Of a stretch of DNA of 64,000 nucleotides, positions 1 to 8,051 are shown piece by piece. The stretch is from Methylobacterium nonmethylotrophicum (GTDB taxonomy: Bacteria > Pseudomonadota > Alphaproteobacteria > Rhizobiales > Beijerinckiaceae), in assembly GCF_004745635.1 (NCBI RefSeq), contig NZ_SRLB01000019.1, positions 1 to 64,000 of the forward strand. Reading direction: 5' to 3'. A program made the translations under genes and the position numbers. The number at the start of each line of letters is the position of its first letter. Within the stretch, counting starts at the first letter, position 1. The notes below the pieces were generated by a model. It was given only the letters and a program-made list of their open reading frames with translations. It ran no database searches and was not told the origin of the DNA.

Positions 1-466
1 TCAGGCTTTTGCTGTCTCTCCTGCTCGCCGCCGCACTCCGCATGGTCAGATCCGACCCGCCAAGCAGCCAAGCCGCCTGAGCGATTTCTTCACGGACGAC
101 GTCGGTGCCCGACACCACTTCGGCCAGCAGGTAGGCCCGGTCGACGAAGCGGCGACCGGGTACCGGGTCGTAATCGATCACCGCCACATCCGGCTCCGGC
201 CGGTAGGCGCCGGCGAAGCCGAGACCCGCCAGCACGGCGGGGCTGAGGCCGAGTTCGAGGCCCGGGCGCTGCACCGCCTCGCGGTCTGGGTCGTGCCGCT
301 CCAGGGCATCGTTCAGCAGGCGCTCGAGGTTGCTGGCGATCCGGTTGTGATCGATCAGCGGCGGCGTCATCATGACGGGCATCCCATCGATCAGTTCCCA
401 GCGTTCCTCGTCGGGCCGGCCCTCCTGGAAGAGCCGGAACGCCGCGGGAGAGAGGCGGCTGTCCAT
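1..466 (-). CDS. Uma2-family (DUF820) PD-(D/E)xK nuclease-like protein, cut by the window edge
   Basis: The frame opens with ATG at 466 and runs off the window start. The first 120 or so residues read like a Uma2 protein: ERWELIDG, then PLIDHNRIASNLERLL, then RPEPDVAVIDYDP and DRAYLLAEVVS, which give the Asp and Glu of the nuclease core. After VSGTD the sequence loses family resemblance: the expected short stretch with the catalytic Lys and a tyrosine-containing helix is replaced by a Ser/Ala/Arg-rich tail. That suggests a frameshift or recombination near position 100. The start lies 3 bp beyond the stop codon of the upstream cyclase gene, so the two are probably cotranscribed. The function of Uma2 proteins is largely unknown. 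Confidence 0.6.
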   Translation of the reverse strand, partial: MDSRLSPAAFRLFQEGRPDEERWELIDGMPVMMTPPLIDHNRIASNLERLLNDALERHDPDREAVQRPGLELGLSPAVLAGLGFAGAYRPEPDVAVIDYDPVPGRRFVDRAYLLAEVVSGTDVVREEIAQAAWLLGGSDLTMRSAAASRRDSKSL

Positions 467-468
467 GG

Positions 469-1395
469 TCACGGCCCCGTCGGACGCATCACCCCGTCGG
501 CGTCGCGCCGCAGGGGAGCGGGCTGGAGCGGGAGAGGCGCGCCGGGCACCGCCTCGACGCTGACGCCGTGCGGCCAACCCGCCGGCGCGATGGCGACGTA
601 GCGGGCATAGCCCCCGGTGCCGCCGAGGGGCTTGGCGAAGCCGATGGCGACGAGCGCCCCGGCCTCCGGCACCTGATCGAGATTGGCGACACCCTCGGCC
701 TGCGCGAAGTTGTTGTGCATCAGCCAGGCCTCGCCCTCGAGGGTCGGGGTCGTGTCGGTGTCGAGGGGCTCGTGGCCGTGGAACAGGATCTTGCGCTCGA
801 GATGCAGGAACTGGAGCGCCGCGAGGCTCACGCCGGGAAAGGGCTTCTGCCGGAACCGCTCGGGATCGCCCCAGCGCTTCGACCAGTCGGAGCGCACCAT
901 CACCACGGCGCCGGCCGGGACGCGGCCATGCTTCGCCTCCCAGGCCGCGATGTCGGCGACCTGGAGATGGTAGCCCTCGTCCTTGGCGACCTGCGGGGAG
1001 ATGTCGATCACCGCGAGCGGCCGCAGGGTGTAGGTCGCCGGCAGGTCGCTGATCGTGGCGCCGCGGGGGTTCCAATGCGCCGGCGGATCGAGCTGGGTGC
1101 CGTACTGGTCGGTCGGCAGGTCGTAGGCGGTGGCGACGAAGCCATGGGTCTCGTAGGTGAAGACGTCGCCCTCACGCGCGAAGCCCTCGAGGGTGCGGCC
1201 GGCCCGGGCCGGCTTGAAGCGGGCACCGGCGAAACCCGGCCAGACCGGCTGCACCGGCGCGAAGGCGTGGGTGAGGTCGATGTATTGCGCCGACCGGAGC
1301 GTCCGGTCGTAGAGCGACCAGAGGGAGAGGTCGTCCGCCATCGCCGGGCGGGCGAGGAGCCCCGCCGCCAGCGCCAGTCCGATGAGCCGCTTCAT
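469..1395 (-). CDS. Exported cyclase-family protein (kynurenine formamidase-like fold)
   Basis: A 308-residue protein starting at MKRLIGLALAAGLL, a clear signal peptide ending near AMADD, so it is probably periplasmic. The longer in-frame start at 1452 would place residues before the signal peptide and is rejected. The family hallmarks are present: YIDLTHAF near the N-terminus, a metal-binding DQYGTQLDPPAHW motif (Gln/Asp/His of the HxGTHxDxPxH signature in divergent form) and FHGHEPLDTD. Members hydrolyse amides or cyclic substrates with a divalent metal, but the substrate here is unknown. Note that the first His of the usual signature is replaced (DQYGTQLDPPAH), so activity cannot be assumed. 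It precedes the Uma2-like gene by 2 bp. Confidence 0.75.
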   Translation of the reverse strand: MKRLIGLALAAGLLARPAMADDLSLWSLYDRTLRSAQYIDLTHAFAPVQPVWPGFAGARFKPARAGRTLEGFAREGDVFTYETHGFVATAYDLPTDQYGTQLDPPAHWNPRGATISDLPATYTLRPLAVIDISPQVAKDEGYHLQVADIAAWEAKHGRVPAGAVVMVRSDWSKRWGDPERFRQKPFPGVSLAALQFLHLERKILFHGHEPLDTDTTPTLEGEAWLMHNNFAQAEGVANLDQVPEAGALVAIGFAKPLGGTGGYARYVAIAPAGWPHGVSVEAVPGAPLPLQPAPLRRDADGVMRPTGP

Positions 1396-1480
1396 CGCGC
1401 ATCCCCGCCGATTACAGGCGCCCAGAGTGCCGGCCCGCGGGCAGGGCCGCAACCGGCGGGGCCGGCCGCGCTCCGCGCGC

Positions 1481-2083
1481 TCATCGCGACGCAGAGGCGG
1501 ACAGCGCCTGCGGCAGGATGAGGCTGGCGAAGCGCGCCGTGGCGAGGAGCCGGTCCCGGTCGTGACCTTGGCGGGCCATCGCGGAGAGGCCGGTCATCAC
1601 GGTCACGACATAGTCGGCCAGGCCGCCGGCCGCGGCCGGGTGCGTGGCGGCGACGAAGCACCGGATCGTGTCCTCGGCCGCCCCCGTGAGGGCCCGGGCG
1701 GCCTCCCGCGCCTCCGGGTCATTGCAGCGCGCCCCCTCGATGGCGAGGCACCCGGCCGCGGCCGGATCGGCACCGTAGCGGCGGGCGGCCTCCTCCAGCA
1801 CGGCGGCGAGGGCCTCCGCCACCGGACGGCCGGGGCGCAGGATCTCGGCCAGGGGGACGCCCTCGGCGTCGGTGTAGCGGCGGAGGATGCGGGCGTAGAG
1901 CCCGGCCTTGCTGCCGAAGGCGGCGTAGAAGCTCGGAGGGTTGATGCCGAGCGCCTCGGTCAGGTCGGCGACGCTGACGGCGTCGTAGCCGCGGGCGTGG
2001 AACAGGCGCTGAGCGGTGCCGACGGCCTGGTCGGGGTCGAAGCGGCGGGGACGGCCGCGGGGACGCGCTGATTTTGTCGTCAT
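1481..2083 (-). CDS. TetR/AcrR-family transcriptional regulator
   Basis: A 200-residue protein. The N-terminus GRPRRFDPDQAVGTAQRLFH and the helix-turn-helix (VSVADLTEALGINPPSFYAAFGSK, residues about 37-60) are typical of TetR. The C-terminal ligand domain is alanine-rich and contains GCLAIEGARC, as in the TetR_C subgroup that often regulates neighbouring oxidoreductases. The ATG at 2083 is chosen because the fingerprint begins a few residues later and a sigma70-like promoter lies just upstream. It sits downstream of the NmrA-type gene on the same strand with a 158-bp gap, so that gene is a plausible but unproven target. Confidence 0.85.
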   Translation of the reverse strand: MTTKSARPRGRPRRFDPDQAVGTAQRLFHARGYDAVSVADLTEALGINPPSFYAAFGSKAGLYARILRRYTDAEGVPLAEILRPGRPVAEALAAVLEEAARRYGADPAAAGCLAIEGARCNDPEAREAARALTGAAEDTIRCFVAATHPAAAGGLADYVVTVMTGLSAMARQGHDRDRLLATARFASLILPQALSASASR

Positions 2084-2119
2084 CGCCACAGAACAGTTTG
2101 ACCAGGCTGCCGCCCCATT

Positions 2120-2148
2120 TATGTAATGGCCGCTAGGATAACTCTCAA
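2120..2148 (-). promoter_or_regulatory. Candidate sigma70 promoter of the tetR-type gene
   Basis: On the minus strand TTGAGA (2148-2143) and TACATA (2125-2120) are separated by exactly 17 bp in an AT-rich patch, 37 bp before the regulator start codon. The call rests on consensus match only. Confidence 0.4.
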
Positions 2149-2241
2149 GAACGCCTGAGGCGGCGCGGGACGGCTGGAGCCACGCGGCCCCGGTCTCCAT
2201 CGCGGCTGATTCGGCACGACCGGGCCGCTCGCGATCCGCTC

Positions 2242-3165
2242 TCAGCGACGCCCGAGCACCTCCCGCACCCCGGTCCAATGCAGTCCCGGATACCGGTCGT
2301 TGTCGAGGGGCTCGAGCTTGCCCCGTCCCTCGACCATGTCGCGCCAGTATTGCAGGCCCTGCCAGACCGGAAAGACCTGGCCCCGCCCGGGCGCGAGGAT
2401 GCGGGCCGCCGCGATCACCGGGGTGAGGAGGCCCGGGCCGCCGAGGCGCAGGACCGTGAAGGGCTCGCCCGTGACCTCGGACGCCGTCCGCGCCAGATCG
2501 CTGGCCGAGGTGACCGCGCCGGCGATGCGCAGGATCCGGGGCGCCTGCGGGTCGAGGGCGGCGCGCCCCGTGTAGGCGGCGACGTCGTCCATCGCCGTGA
2601 CATCGAGGGGCTGGTCGGGATCGCCGAAGCAGAGGACGCGGCGCAGGCCGAACTGGATCAGCGGCATCGTGCCGGTGAGCATGTCCATGAAGGCGCCGTT
2701 GAGCACCGAGGTCGCGCGGAGCGGCGCCCGGTCGAGGTGGGCGTGGAAGTCGCGGCGCAGGTCCAGGTTGCGGTTGCGGCCGGGCGCGGTCCGGGTGAAG
2801 TCGAGGGCGAAGTCGGAGGGTATGAAGCGCGGCACCCCCGCCGCCGCCGCCGCGTCGAGCAGCACGGTCTGGGCGTCGAGGATCGTGTCGGCGAGGCCGT
2901 TGAGGGCCGAGACCACGCAGGCGACGTCGGAGCAGGCCGTCGTCACCGTCGCGGCGTGCAGGAGGTCGACCCGAACGACCTCGGCGCCGAGCCGCCGCAG
3001 CGGGTCGATGCGGTCGAGCGGGGTCCCGGGCCGGACCAGCACCCGGACGGAAGCGCCGCGCGCGGCGAGCGCCCGGACGATGCGCAGGCCGAGCCCGCCG
3101 GTCGCCCCGGCCACCAGCACGCGCTCGCTGGTTCCCGAACCGCTCTCCTCCGACCGTTCGCTCAT
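2242..3165 (-). CDS. NmrA-family NAD(P)-binding oxidoreductase (isoflavone-reductase-like atypical SDR)
   Basis: A 307-residue protein starting at MSERSEESG. The Rossmann glycine motif VLVAGATGGLGLRIVRAL is at about residues 16-33. It is followed by SVRVLVRPGT, by VDLLHAATVTTACSDVACVVSALNG (nucleotide-domain strands) and by FIPSDFALDFT, a motif shared with isoflavone reductases and plant phenylpropanoid reductases. The C-terminus resembles sugar-epimerase-like binding domains. A redox or NAD(P)-sensing role is possible. The in-frame extension upstream to 3402 lacks similarity and overlaps the next gene, so the ATG at 3165 is preferred. Confidence 0.8.
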   Translation of the reverse strand: MSERSEESGSGTSERVLVAGATGGLGLRIVRALAARGASVRVLVRPGTPLDRIDPLRRLGAEVVRVDLLHAATVTTACSDVACVVSALNGLADTILDAQTVLLDAAAAAGVPRFIPSDFALDFTRTAPGRNRNLDLRRDFHAHLDRAPLRATSVLNGAFMDMLTGTMPLIQFGLRRVLCFGDPDQPLDVTAMDDVAAYTGRAALDPQAPRILRIAGAVTSASDLARTASEVTGEPFTVLRLGGPGLLTPVIAAARILAPGRGQVFPVWQGLQYWRDMVEGRGKLEPLDNDRYPGLHWTGVREVLGRR

Positions 3166-3247
3166 CGTCGGCCTCCGATCCCGCCCTGCGGGCAATCGGC
3201 ACCGCGCCGCGCGGTTCCGGGCGCGGCGTCTTGAGCGCCGCCCCGCC

Positions 3248-3628
3248 TCAGTTGGCGGTCGGCCGGTAGCAGCGGATCTCCGCCTCGGCCTGGGCACGGC
3301 GCAGCTCCGCCACCTTGTCGTCGAAGACCTTGGTCGAGCGGAAGCCGTTGGCGCGCTGGCCGATGCCCTGGCGCATGCCGAGGATGGTCGAGGCCTGGAC
3401 ATACTTGTCGTAGGGCAGGATCGCCGCGATGGCGTCGATCGAGCAGGCGCACTTCGTCAGCGCCTCGCGGGTCTGACCGTTGGCCGCCATGCAGCCGAAG
3501 ACGTAATCGGCCCGCGCCTCGGTCGGGTAGTCGTTGTCGTCGGCCCGGGCGGGGGTCGGGACCGCCGCCAGGAGGAGAGCGCCCGCAAGGGCGCCTGCGA
3601 GGAGCGCCTCAGCCCGCGTTCGGTTCAT
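3248..3628 (-). CDS. Small exported protein of unknown function, last gene of the pqq operon
   Basis: 126 residues. A strongly hydrophobic signal peptide (AGALAGALLLAAVPTPARA) is followed by a mature domain of about 97 residues with Cys46, Cys60, Cys62 and Cys120. The CxC in TKCACSID is conspicuous for a periplasmic protein and would suit disulfide formation or metal binding. The gene starts 20 bp inside the end of the preceding exported-protein gene, which itself overlaps pqqE, so all are likely cotranscribed. I do not recognise the family. A role with quinoproteins in the periplasm is an inference from position only. Confidence 0.7.
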   Translation of the reverse strand: MNRTRAEALLAGALAGALLLAAVPTPARADDNDYPTEARADYVFGCMAANGQTREALTKCACSIDAIAAILPYDKYVQASTILGMRQGIGQRANGFRSTKVFDDKVAELRRAQAEAEIRCYRPTAN

Positions 3629-4280
3629 AGGTCAGGGTTTCCTGGAGCAGGGATCCGCCTTCGGGGCTCGTCGCCCGCACGTCGATCGAAACGATCTGGC
3701 CGGGCACGGAATCTGAGACCACGACGGTGTAGGTCAGGCTGTCGAAGCCGCGCAGGCGGTCGCGGACCGGATCGTCGACGAGGGGCCGCGCCACCACGCG
3801 CCACCCCGGCCGCTTGGCCCCGTCGACCGTGACCTCGGTCGCGGTCACGCTCGCGCTCTCGCGCAGGGCGCGGCGGATGGCGTTCTTGATGTAGCGCGGA
3901 TTGCCCTTGAGCACCCGGGCGAGATCGTCGAGGTGGTGCTCGAGGAAGCGCACCAGCACCGGGTTGCCCGGCACGTCCTCGTAGGTCGCGGTCGGCATCC
4001 GTCGCTCGCCGGAAAACATCTCGACCTTGAGGTTGCGGGTCTGGGGGCTGGCGCCCGGCGCCACCACCTCGCGGATGCGGTCCTCGACCGGCGGCCCGAA
4101 CGGCGCACCCTCGATGCCGCTGAAGCGGGTGTAGCGGTAGGTGAGGGCCTGGCCGGCCGGGGCGTTGGCGAGCTGGTTGGTCTCGAACAGCAGGGCGGTG
4201 GCGTTCGGCGGCGCCTCCTGCGCCGGCGCGGGGCCGGCGAGGACGGCGGCGACCGTGGCGAGCAGGATCAGGCGTCTCAC
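3609..4280 (-). CDS. Exported protein of unknown function, translationally coupled to pqqE
   Basis: 223 residues beginning with GTG at 4280. The start codon overlaps the pqqE stop (GTGA), a typical coupling arrangement. The signal peptide RRLILLATVAAVLAGPAPAQ is obvious. The mature part is soluble, rich in beta-strand-like segments (LTYRYTRFSGIEG, VEMFSGERRMPTATYED, WRVVARPLVDDP) and has no cysteine or transmembrane segment. It looks like a periplasmic protein that measures or binds something, but no catalytic motif is recognisable. Its place directly behind pqqE suggests a link to PQQ production, export or quinoprotein assembly. This is inference. Confidence 0.75.
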   Translation of the reverse strand: MRRLILLATVAAVLAGPAPAQEAPPNATALLFETNQLANAPAGQALTYRYTRFSGIEGAPFGPPVEDRIREVVAPGASPQTRNLKVEMFSGERRMPTATYEDVPGNPVLVRFLEHHLDDLARVLKGNPRYIKNAIRRALRESASVTATEVTVDGAKRPGWRVVARPLVDDPVRDRLRGFDSLTYTVVVSDSVPGQIVSIDVRATSPEGGSLLQETLTYEPNAG

Positions 4281-5419
4281 ACGGGCGCTCCCTCGGGAAC
4301 GGCGACGCGCGGCGCGCCGCCGATGGTGCGGTACTGGTAGTCGGGCGCGGTCTCCAGCGCCGATTCGGCGATGGCCAGGGCCTGGACCTTGCCGTGGAGG
4401 GGGGAGAGCGAGCAGGCCGGGTCGGTGGCGGCAGCGTCGCCGGCGAGCGCCAGGGCCTGGCAGCGGCAGCCGCCCCAATCCTTCTCGCGCCGGTCGCAGG
4501 AGCGGCAGGGCTCCTGCATCCAGGCCGTGCCGCGATAGGCCTGGAAGGCCGGCGACCGCGCCCAGATCTCCGCCAGCGACCGGTCCTGCACGGACCAGAA
4601 CTCGAGGCCGGGAATCGTCTCGGCCGCGTGGCAGGGCAGCACCTTGCCGGCCGGGGTGACGTTCATCAGCCGCCGGCCCCAGCCGCCGGCGCAGGCCTTG
4701 GGGTACTTCGCGTAGTAGTCCGGCACCACGAGGTCGATGACGAGCTGACCTTTCAGCCGCTCGCGCGCCTCCTCGACGATGCGGATCGAGCGGTCGACAT
4801 CGGGCTTGGCGGGCATCAGGGCGGCGCGGTTGACGTAGGCCCAGCCGTAATACTGGGTGTGGGCGACCTCCAGCCGCTTGGCGCCGAGGCGGACCGCCAG
4901 GTCGATCAGCGCCGGCACCTCGGCGATGTTGCCGCGGTGGATCACGGCGTTGAGCGTCAGCGGCAGGCCGAGGGCCGTCACCCGCTCGGCGAAGGCGAAT
5001 TTCTGGGGCTGCGCGTTCTTCAGGCCGCCGATGCGCTCGGCATTGGCGGCCTCCGCCGCCTGGACCGAGAGCTGCACGTGGTCGAGCCCGACGTCGGAGA
5101 GGGCGTCGAGCTTGTCGAGCGCCCCCGCCACCCCGGAGGTGATCAGGTTCGAGTAGAGGCCGAGCTCGGCGCAGGTGCGGGTGATCTCGACGATGTCCTG
5201 CCGCGCCGTCGGCTCGCCGCCCGACAGGTGGACGTGCAGCACGCCGAGCGCCGCCGCCTCGGCGAGCACCCGCTGCCAGGTGGCGGTGTCGAGCTCGGCC
5301 GAGCGCCGGTCGAGTTCGAGCGGGTTCGAGCAATAGGGGCAGCGCAGCGGGCAGCGATGCGTCAGCTCGGCGAGGAGCCCGATCGGGGCCGGCAGGGGAT
5401 TGGGCGCGACGGCGTTCAT
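4277..5419 (-). CDS. pqqE: PqqA peptide cyclase PqqE (radical SAM)
   Basis: A 380-residue radical-SAM protein that forms the carbon-carbon bond between the Glu and Tyr side chains of PqqA, the first chemical step of PQQ synthesis. The AdoMet cluster motif is CPLRCPYC at about residues 22-29. LSGGEPTARQD and the NLITSGVAG strand follow. The C-terminal SPASM region holds the auxiliary-cluster cysteines in KVLPCHAAE, EPCRSCDRREKDWGGCRC and DPACSLSP. The ATG at 5419 has GGGAGAGAC just upstream. It follows pqqD by 32 bp and overlaps the next gene by 4 bp. Confidence 0.97.
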   Translation of the reverse strand: MNAVAPNPLPAPIGLLAELTHRCPLRCPYCSNPLELDRRSAELDTATWQRVLAEAAALGVLHVHLSGGEPTARQDIVEITRTCAELGLYSNLITSGVAGALDKLDALSDVGLDHVQLSVQAAEAANAERIGGLKNAQPQKFAFAERVTALGLPLTLNAVIHRGNIAEVPALIDLAVRLGAKRLEVAHTQYYGWAYVNRAALMPAKPDVDRSIRIVEEARERLKGQLVIDLVVPDYYAKYPKACAGGWGRRLMNVTPAGKVLPCHAAETIPGLEFWSVQDRSLAEIWARSPAFQAYRGTAWMQEPCRSCDRREKDWGGCRCQALALAGDAAATDPACSLSPLHGKVQALAIAESALETAPDYQYRTIGGAPRVAVPEGAPV

Positions 5420-5451
5420 GAGTGTCTCTCCCGGCGAGTCTCTCCCGGAGC

Positions 5452-5739
5452 TCACGCCGCCGGCACGGTCTCGAGCACGCGCTTGAGCAGCAGGCCGTCC
5501 AGCATGGTGATGACGTCGGGCTCGATGACGCCGCGGTCGGTCTCGTATTGCTGCGCCAGCGCCTCGGCGATGGCCCGGATGCTGCGCGTCCCGTCGACGA
5601 GGCTCAGCACCGCGACGGCGTTCTGGTCGAGGTCGAAGGTGCGCTCGGGCGCCAGCAGCACGTGAGCGTTGCGCACCGCATCGACGCGCATCCGCACCCC
5701 GCGCGGCAGGCGCGGCACGCTGTCGGGGGTCAGGCTCAT
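5452..5739 (-). CDS. pqqD: PqqD, PqqA-binding peptide chaperone
   Basis: A 95-residue protein of normal PqqD length. It binds the PqqA precursor and presents it to PqqE. Typical segments are VPRLPRGVRMRVDAVRNAHVLLAPER, FDLDQNAVAVLSLVDGTRS and a helix-rich C-terminus ending LLLKRVLETV. The start codon overlaps the pqqC stop in an ATGA, so it is translated as a separate protein. In M. extorquens AM1 pqqC and pqqD are fused into one polypeptide; here the two are separate, with pqqC ending in GEAA immediately before. Confidence 0.95.
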   Translation of the reverse strand: MSLTPDSVPRLPRGVRMRVDAVRNAHVLLAPERTFDLDQNAVAVLSLVDGTRSIRAIAEALAQQYETDRGVIEPDVITMLDGLLLKRVLETVPAA

Positions 5740-6557
5740 GCGGCCTCTCCGGCGGCGGCGACGTCCGCCCGCAGACCTTCCCCGGGCCGCCAGGCATCCG
5801 GCGGGACCATCGCGGGCGCCACATAGGCGAAGTAGAGCGCGTCGAGCTGGGTCCACAGCACGCTGCACTTGAAGCGCAGCGCGTCGAGGGCCTGGGCCTG
5901 CAGCTCCGGCGTGGTGGCGTGGCGCTTGACGTAGTCGAGGGCGAAATCCGCGTCGCGGGGCGCCTGGGTCAGGCGCTTGTCGAAATAGGCCAGGGTCTCG
6001 CGGGTGATGAAGTCGTAGTTCTTCAGCATCCCGGAGACGCGCTCGGAGATGATGGTCGGCGAGAACATCTCGGTGAGCGAGGAGGCGATGGCCTCGAGCA
6101 GCGAGCGCTCGGCGACGAAATGCACGTAGGCCTCGACCGAGAAGCGCGTCGCCGCCAGGATGCCCTTCGTCGACAGCACGTAGTCCCGGTCGAAGCCGAC
6201 GCCCTCGGCGAGCTTGAGCCAGCGCTCGATGCCGCCGTCGCCCTCGTGGTCGCCGTCATGATCGACGATGCGCTGGCGCCAGATCCGCCGAAGGCTCGCA
6301 TCCGGCAGGCGCGCCAGCAGCGTGGCGTCCTTCACCGGGATCATCGCCTGGTAGTAGTAGCGGTTGAGCGCCCAGGCCCTGACCTGATCCTTGTCGAGCT
6401 TGCCGTCGTGCAGCAGGCGGTGGAACGGGTGCAGGTTGTGGTAGCGCCGCGCGCCGATGTCGCGGAGCGCCGCCTCGAGCTCGGCCGGGGAGAGCAGGCG
6501 GCCGGCGGGCTCGGCCGGGGGGAGGGGCATGGCGGAGGCGGTCATGGCGGCGGTCAT
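5736..6557 (-). CDS. pqqC: PqqC, pyrroloquinoline-quinone synthase
   Basis: A 273-residue cofactor-free oxidase catalysing the last ring closure and eight-electron oxidation to PQQ. Family signatures include RRYHNLHPFHRLLHDGKL, ALNRYYYQAMIPVKDA, RIVDHDGDHEGDGGIERWLKLAEGVG (active-site histidines) and FSPTIISERVSGM. ATG 6557 (MTAAMT) was chosen; it has CCAGGAC upstream. The further in-frame extension to 6833 reads through a palindromic repeat and cannot be native coding sequence. The second ATG, at 6545, is an alternative. The gene is separated from pqqB by 361 bp that hold a mobile-type palindrome, so pqqCDE may form a sub-operon. Confidence 0.96.
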   Translation of the reverse strand: MTAAMTASAMPLPPAEPAGRLLSPAELEAALRDIGARRYHNLHPFHRLLHDGKLDKDQVRAWALNRYYYQAMIPVKDATLLARLPDASLRRIWRQRIVDHDGDHEGDGGIERWLKLAEGVGFDRDYVLSTKGILAATRFSVEAYVHFVAERSLLEAIASSLTEMFSPTIISERVSGMLKNYDFITRETLAYFDKRLTQAPRDADFALDYVKRHATTPELQAQALDALRFKCSVLWTQLDALYFAYVAPAMVPPDAWRPGEGLRADVAAAGEAA

Positions 6558-6714
6558 GGCGTCCTGGCGTTCCGGTTTCTTCGTTGGCGACTGACCCGTG
6601 GCCGGGAGATTGCCCCCCCGGGAGGGGCGGTCAAGGGCGACCAAAGTGCCCGGGGCGGGGCTGCCCTCCTGATCGCCGTGGGCGATCGCCAAACTCCAAA
6701 GGTAAAGCGCAATT

Positions 6715-6862
6715 CCCCTCTCCCGTGTGGGAGAGGGGCTAGGGGTGAGGGTGGCGCGCTTCAGTGTGAACCACTGAGCATGGTGCTGGCAGCGGGACGG
6801 TTCAGGCATCTTGCTGAAGCGTGTCACCCTCACCCCTACCCCTCTCCCACACGGGAGAGGGG
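6715..6862. repeat. 148-bp palindromic intergenic element between pqqB and pqqC
   Basis: Two near-identical arms of about 39 bp in inverted orientation (6715-6753 and 6825-6862), each containing its own hairpin CCTCTCCC/GGGAGAGG and a GGGGTGAGGGTG tail. The arms differ by one inserted C. The inverted homology continues inward as CGCTTCAG/CTGAAGCG (6757-6764, 6814-6821) and partly as GAACC/GGTTC. This is the architecture of REP/BIME-type non-autonomous repeats. The rest of the 6558-6918 gap shows no gene. Confidence 0.85.
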
Positions 6863-6918
6863 ATCCCGCGTCTTTTCTTTATCTGCTCATTGTCTGCAAG
6901 GACGGGTCAAACGGCCGC

Positions 6919-7818
6919 TCACAGGCTCAGCGCCAGCCCGTCATGCGCCACCGTCCACCCTTCCGCCTCGATGCCGCGGCGCTCCTCCGAGCCCTCGACC
7001 AGGACCGGGTTGGTGTTGTTGATGTGGACGAAGACCCGCCGGCCGACCGGCACCGCGGCGAGCGCCGCCACGGAGCCACCGTCGCCGGTCATCGGCACGT
7101 GGCCCATGCGCCAGCCGGTCTTGGTACCGACGCCGGCGCGGATCATGTCGTCGTCGGCGAGCACGGTGCCGTCGAACAGGAGCGCATCGACCCCGGCAAT
7201 CCGGCTCTTCAGGCCCTCGGTGACCCGGGCGCAGCCCGGCACGTAGGCGAGGCGCTTCGCCCCGGCCTCGATCATCGCGCCGACCGTGGTCTCGGTCTCG
7301 GCGCCGATCTCCGGCGTGCCGTCCTCGAGCCAGAGCGGCACCTTGCCGGGCACCGGGAACAGCGTGACCGTCAGGCCCGGCACCGGCGAGAAGCTCTCGT
7401 TGAGCGCGATCTCGCTCCGCTCGACCACGCCCGGCGCCATCACGTCGAAGACGCGGTTGGCGGCGATCGAGTCGAGGATGCCGCGGGTGGCGTGGAGTCG
7501 GAAGGGCTGGCCCTCGCGCAGGGTGAGCAGGCCCGCGACGTGATCGACGTCGCCGTTGGTGAGCAGCACCGCCCGGATCGGCGAGTGGCGCAGGCCCTCG
7601 CGCGGGTGCAGGGCGGGCGTGTCGAAGAGCTGCTGACGGATGTCCGGCGAGGCGTTCACCAGGAGCCACTGGTCACCGTCGGCGGAGACGGCGAGGCTCG
7701 ACTGGGTGCGGGCCAGGACCCGGCGGTCGCCCGCCCGGGCCATGGCGCAGATCGGGCAACGGCAGTTCCATTGCGGGACGCCCCCGCCCGCGCCGGAACC
7801 CAGAACGATGGCCTGCAT
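6919..7818 (-). CDS. pqqB: PqqB, metallo-beta-lactamase-fold PQQ biosynthesis hydroxylase
   Basis: A 299-residue protein of standard PqqB length. PqqB oxidises the tyrosine-derived intermediate in the PQQ pathway. The N-terminus VLGSGAGGGVPQWNCRCPICAMAR carries the Cys-rich GGGxPQWNC signature. LLVNASPDIRQQL and TNGDVDHVAGLLTLREGQ give the metal-site region. The C-terminal GWRMGHVPMTGDGGS and FVHINNTNPVL motifs are also diagnostic. It lies 41 bp downstream of the second pqqA. Confidence 0.96.
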   Translation of the reverse strand: MQAIVLGSGAGGGVPQWNCRCPICAMARAGDRRVLARTQSSLAVSADGDQWLLVNASPDIRQQLFDTPALHPREGLRHSPIRAVLLTNGDVDHVAGLLTLREGQPFRLHATRGILDSIAANRVFDVMAPGVVERSEIALNESFSPVPGLTVTLFPVPGKVPLWLEDGTPEIGAETETTVGAMIEAGAKRLAYVPGCARVTEGLKSRIAGVDALLFDGTVLADDDMIRAGVGTKTGWRMGHVPMTGDGGSVAALAAVPVGRRVFVHINNTNPVLVEGSEERRGIEAEGWTVAHDGLALSL

Positions 7819-7859
7819 GGTCCGTCCCGGTGCGGTTTACGCGGGTCTTGCCGAACCCG

Positions 7860-7961
7860 TCAGTTGAACGGATCGACCTCGGCCGATTCGTACGCGGTGA
7901 CTTCCATGCCGACGCAGATCTCGGCGACGACGGGCAGCGACCAGGCAGCATTCTTCTTCAT
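7860..7961 (-). CDS. pqqA: PqqA precursor peptide, 33-residue copy next to pqqB
   Basis: A 33-residue peptide (M-KKNAA-WSLPVVAEICVGMEVTAYESA...DPFN) read by hand. The crosslinked Glu and Tyr of PQQ lie in EVTAY. An excellent ribosome site (AAGGAGGAAC) sits 4-5 bases before ATG 7961. Relative to the other copy it has about four extra residues after MK and Ala instead of Ser before the Tyr. It is one of two tandem pqqA genes and is too short for normal gene finders. Confidence 0.93.
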   Translation of the reverse strand: MKKNAAWSLPVVAEICVGMEVTAYESAEVDPFN

Positions 7962-8051
7962 GGCGTTCCTCCTTCGACTTCGGCGGACGGTCCGGCTCGT
8001 TGATGAGCGAATGTGGAGGCCGGAATTCTGATCGGTCCATGCCGAGCGCCA

